Assembly: GCA_947476195.1 (NCBI GenBank)
Contig: CANJPT010000002.1
Location: 39,837 to 103,836 of the forward strand
Source: Lewinellaceae bacterium
Lineage (GTDB): Bacteria; Bacteroidota; Bacteroidia; Chitinophagales; Saprospiraceae
DNA length: 64,000 bases
Direction: 5' to 3'
The notes beneath the pieces are model-generated. The model had not been told where the DNA came from and did no database searches. It saw nothing but the letters and a program-made list of their open reading frames with translations. The position numbers and the translations under genes were made by a program. Shown one piece after another: positions 62,450 through 64,000 of the stretch (position 1 is the first letter of the stretch; every line of letters begins with the position of its first letter).

Positions 62450-63447
62450 GCAGCGAAGATATCCATCGAATTGTGTCGGAAGGCTTGTTTCCGGGCTCAA
62501 AAAAGGGCGTTTCACTGGTTGAAACACATATTTCCTGGGTTCTCCTGACAGATGAGTTTGCGTTCAAAATGAAGAAACCCGTCCGATTTGATTTCCTTGA
62601 TTTCAGTACCCTGGAACAACGGAAGCATTTCTGCGAAGAAGAATTGCGCCTCAACCGACGCCTTTCGCCACAGATGTACCTGGGCGTGTTGCCTGTGGGG
62701 GCAGGAGGCATCGGATCGGAGCAGTCGCCCGCAACAGACTATGCCGTGCAAATGCATCGGATGGACAATACCCGGGAGATGGATAAACTGCTACTGGCAA
62801 ATGAGGTAAGTACCCTTGACATGGAACATCTGGCCGGACTACTTGCCGGATTTCACCTCCAAAACCGACTCGATTCCACCCTACCCTACCAACCAGCCGA
62901 AGATGCCCACGATTTTGCAGATCTGTTTGCCTTAAAGGCCGATTTGGCCGCTTTAAAAGTACCCGATGCTGATCTACTACGCACTTGGGCAGAAACGATC
63001 CCTGCTTTTCTCTATAAGCATAGATCACGTTCGGAGGATCGTATCCAGCGCGGGTTTTGGGTCGAAGGACATGGTGATCTGCACTCCCGCAATATTTTTT
63101 TACCCCAAAACACCCCTCCTGTCATATTTGACTGCCTGGAGTTCAACGAACACTTCCGACGGATGGACGTGTTGAATGAGCTGGCTTTTCTATGCATGGA
63201 TCTGGATTATTACGACCGAAAAGACCTGGCCGAAAGCTTTCTAACAGCCTATACGAAGCTTTGGCCCTGTTTTGAAAATCAGGAAGACCAACTGTTATTC
63301 ACGTATTTCAAAGCCTACCGCGCCAATGTGCGCCTGAAAGTTGCCCTATTAGAACTGCGACAACACCCGAATGAACAGCTTTCTAATTCAGCCTTCTTGT
63401 ATTGGTCACTTTTAAAACAGTATGTTTTTGACCTGATCGGTTTTTGA
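62446..63447 (+). CDS. Aminoglycoside-phosphotransferase-fold kinase-like protein (COG2187 type)
   Basis: 333 aa. The N-terminal lobe has ETHISWVLLTDEFAFKMKKP, with the ATP-anchoring Lys. The catalytic loop is EGHGDLHSRNIFL (H-G-D-x-H-x-x-N), and FDCLEFNEHFRRMDVLNELA gives the metal-binding Asp. The fold is that of small-molecule kinases. In other organisms it is fused to a P-loop kinase like the one encoded just upstream, with which it overlaps by 4 bp. It should not be read as antibiotic resistance. Substrate unknown. Confidence 0.82.
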   Translation: MSSEDIHRIVSEGLFPGSKKGVSLVETHISWVLLTDEFAFKMKKPVRFDFLDFSTLEQRKHFCEEELRLNRRLSPQMYLGVLPVGAGGIGSEQSPATDYAVQMHRMDNTREMDKLLLANEVSTLDMEHLAGLLAGFHLQNRLDSTLPYQPAEDAHDFADLFALKADLAALKVPDADLLRTWAETIPAFLYKHRSRSEDRIQRGFWVEGHGDLHSRNIFLPQNTPPVIFDCLEFNEHFRRMDVLNELAFLCMDLDYYDRKDLAESFLTAYTKLWPCFENQEDQLLFTYFKAYRANVRLKVALLELRQHPNEQLSNSAFLYWSLLKQYVFDLIGF

Positions 63448-63572
63448 ATGTGAATTACTTAATCCTTCGGGTAAGAACTGACTATGATCTTTCCAGGTAC
63501 TGACTAACATCATCTATAGTCATGTCCCTAACCCCCATCTTTGTAGGAACAATTTATTAAACAACGACTCTT

Positions 63573-64000
63573 ATGGATAACAACGATGTTCAATTTGATT
63601 ACCGGGTAAAAGCCATTCAAAACGAAAACCGGATCAGTAAATTAACTGCTGTAGAAGTGGAAACCCCCATAGAGTGCGCTACCCCATCTGAATTTCCAAA
63701 TGGGATTGCCGGGGCATGGTCGCCTGAAACTTTTTTTCTGGCATCCATCGCGGGTTGTTATATCAATACTTTTCAGTCATTTTGTGATAAATATAAATTG
63801 AAGCCTGTATCATTGGAGTGTGAAGCCGCTGGTACGGTTGCACTGCTGAATGGCAAGTATGCCTTCACTGGCGTTATGCTAAACCCAATCATTACCCTGC
63901 AGAACTACGAAGACGAGGCCATTGCTATGAAAATCCTGGAGAAAGCACACCGCTATTGTCTGATCTCGAATTCTATCAAATGCCCGGTATCGGTGTCTGA
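63573..64000 (+). CDS. OsmC-family protein (3' end outside window)
   Basis: The frame begins at ATG 63573 (MDNNDVQFDYRVKAIQN) and runs past the window edge, giving 142 residues so far. The two redox cysteines of OsmC/Ohr-type thiol peroxidases are present: one in LASIAGCYINTFQ and one in SNSIKCPVSV, close to the end. The N-terminal segment EFPNGIAGAWSPETFF positions the substrate pocket. OsmC proteins detoxify organic hydroperoxides in the cytosol. It follows the kinase pair by 125 bp of AT-rich sequence. Confidence 0.82.
   Translation, partial: MDNNDVQFDYRVKAIQNENRISKLTAVEVETPIECATPSEFPNGIAGAWSPETFFLASIAGCYINTFQSFCDKYKLKPVSLECEAAGTVALLNGKYAFTGVMLNPIITLQNYEDEAIAMKILEKAHRYCLISNSIKCPVSVS

Noticed and set aside
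62446..63447. Aminoglycoside resistance gene
   Set aside because: The phosphotransferase fold is shared by many kinases. The pairing with a P-loop kinase points to a housekeeping or unknown small-molecule role.

Overview
The window looks like a chromosomal segment of a member of the Bacteroidota, possibly near the Saprospiria/Chitinophagia. This is inferred from gene content: an alpha-oxoamine synthase of the serine-palmitoyltransferase type, a TMTC-like TPR membrane protein, weak ribosome binding sites and small outer-membrane barrels. No rRNA, tRNA or CRISPR array was seen. The gene content points to a facultative denitrifier with a complete anaerobic aromatic-ring pathway, which is not a classical trait of this phylum.

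Layout. 1-9.1 kb is housekeeping and lipid genes: a TPR membrane protein, a secreted protein, a ROK kinase, and a four-gene minus-strand operon of ThiL-like protein, alpha-oxoamine synthase, lipid kinase and UbiA prenyltransferase. 9.3-18 kb holds MgtA-type ATPase, UspA, a beta-barrel, an AI-2E family transporter, an Hsp20 remnant and a macro/DUF417/QueD/DeoD run. 18-30.5 kb is a nitrogen-oxide region: an Rrf2 regulator, a quinol-NO-reductase-family protein with the residue changes of NO dismutase (Nod), a vanadium-haloperoxidase-like lipoprotein, and an operon of desaturase, unknown 600-aa protein, NorC-like cytochrome, divergent NorB-like protein and tyrosine phenol-lyase. A porin follows. 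30.8-58 kb is almost entirely minus strand and encodes anaerobic aromatic degradation. 59-64 kb holds tryptophanase, HemN, a P-loop/APH kinase pair and a truncated OsmC-family gene.

How the genes work together. bcrCBAD encode a class I ATP-dependent benzoyl-CoA reductase in the same order as in Thauera. dch, had and oah carry the product to the ring-opened C7 acyl-CoA. A fused hydroxyacyl-CoA dehydrogenase/hydratase and a thiolase continue beta-oxidation. A molybdenum 4-hydroxybenzoyl-CoA reductase (fused hcrC-hcrA plus hcrB), with its own MocA-XdhC cofactor-maturation fusion, feeds hydroxylated aromatics into benzoyl-CoA. korAB and a 2[4Fe-4S] ferredoxin supply low-potential electrons. A second set (acyl-CoA ligase, one HgdB-like protein and a ketopantoate-reductase/BcrA-like fusion) looks like an additional radical-enzyme module.

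A palindrome, TTTAAGA-N8-TCTTAAA, lies just upstream of the porin and bcrC. Weaker versions precede the Rrf2 gene and the Nod-like gene. This suggests one Fe-S Rrf2 regulator controls NO chemistry and ring reduction together. Two dispersed repeat families are present. One is a 91-bp MITE whose three copies each have a clear 9-bp target duplication.
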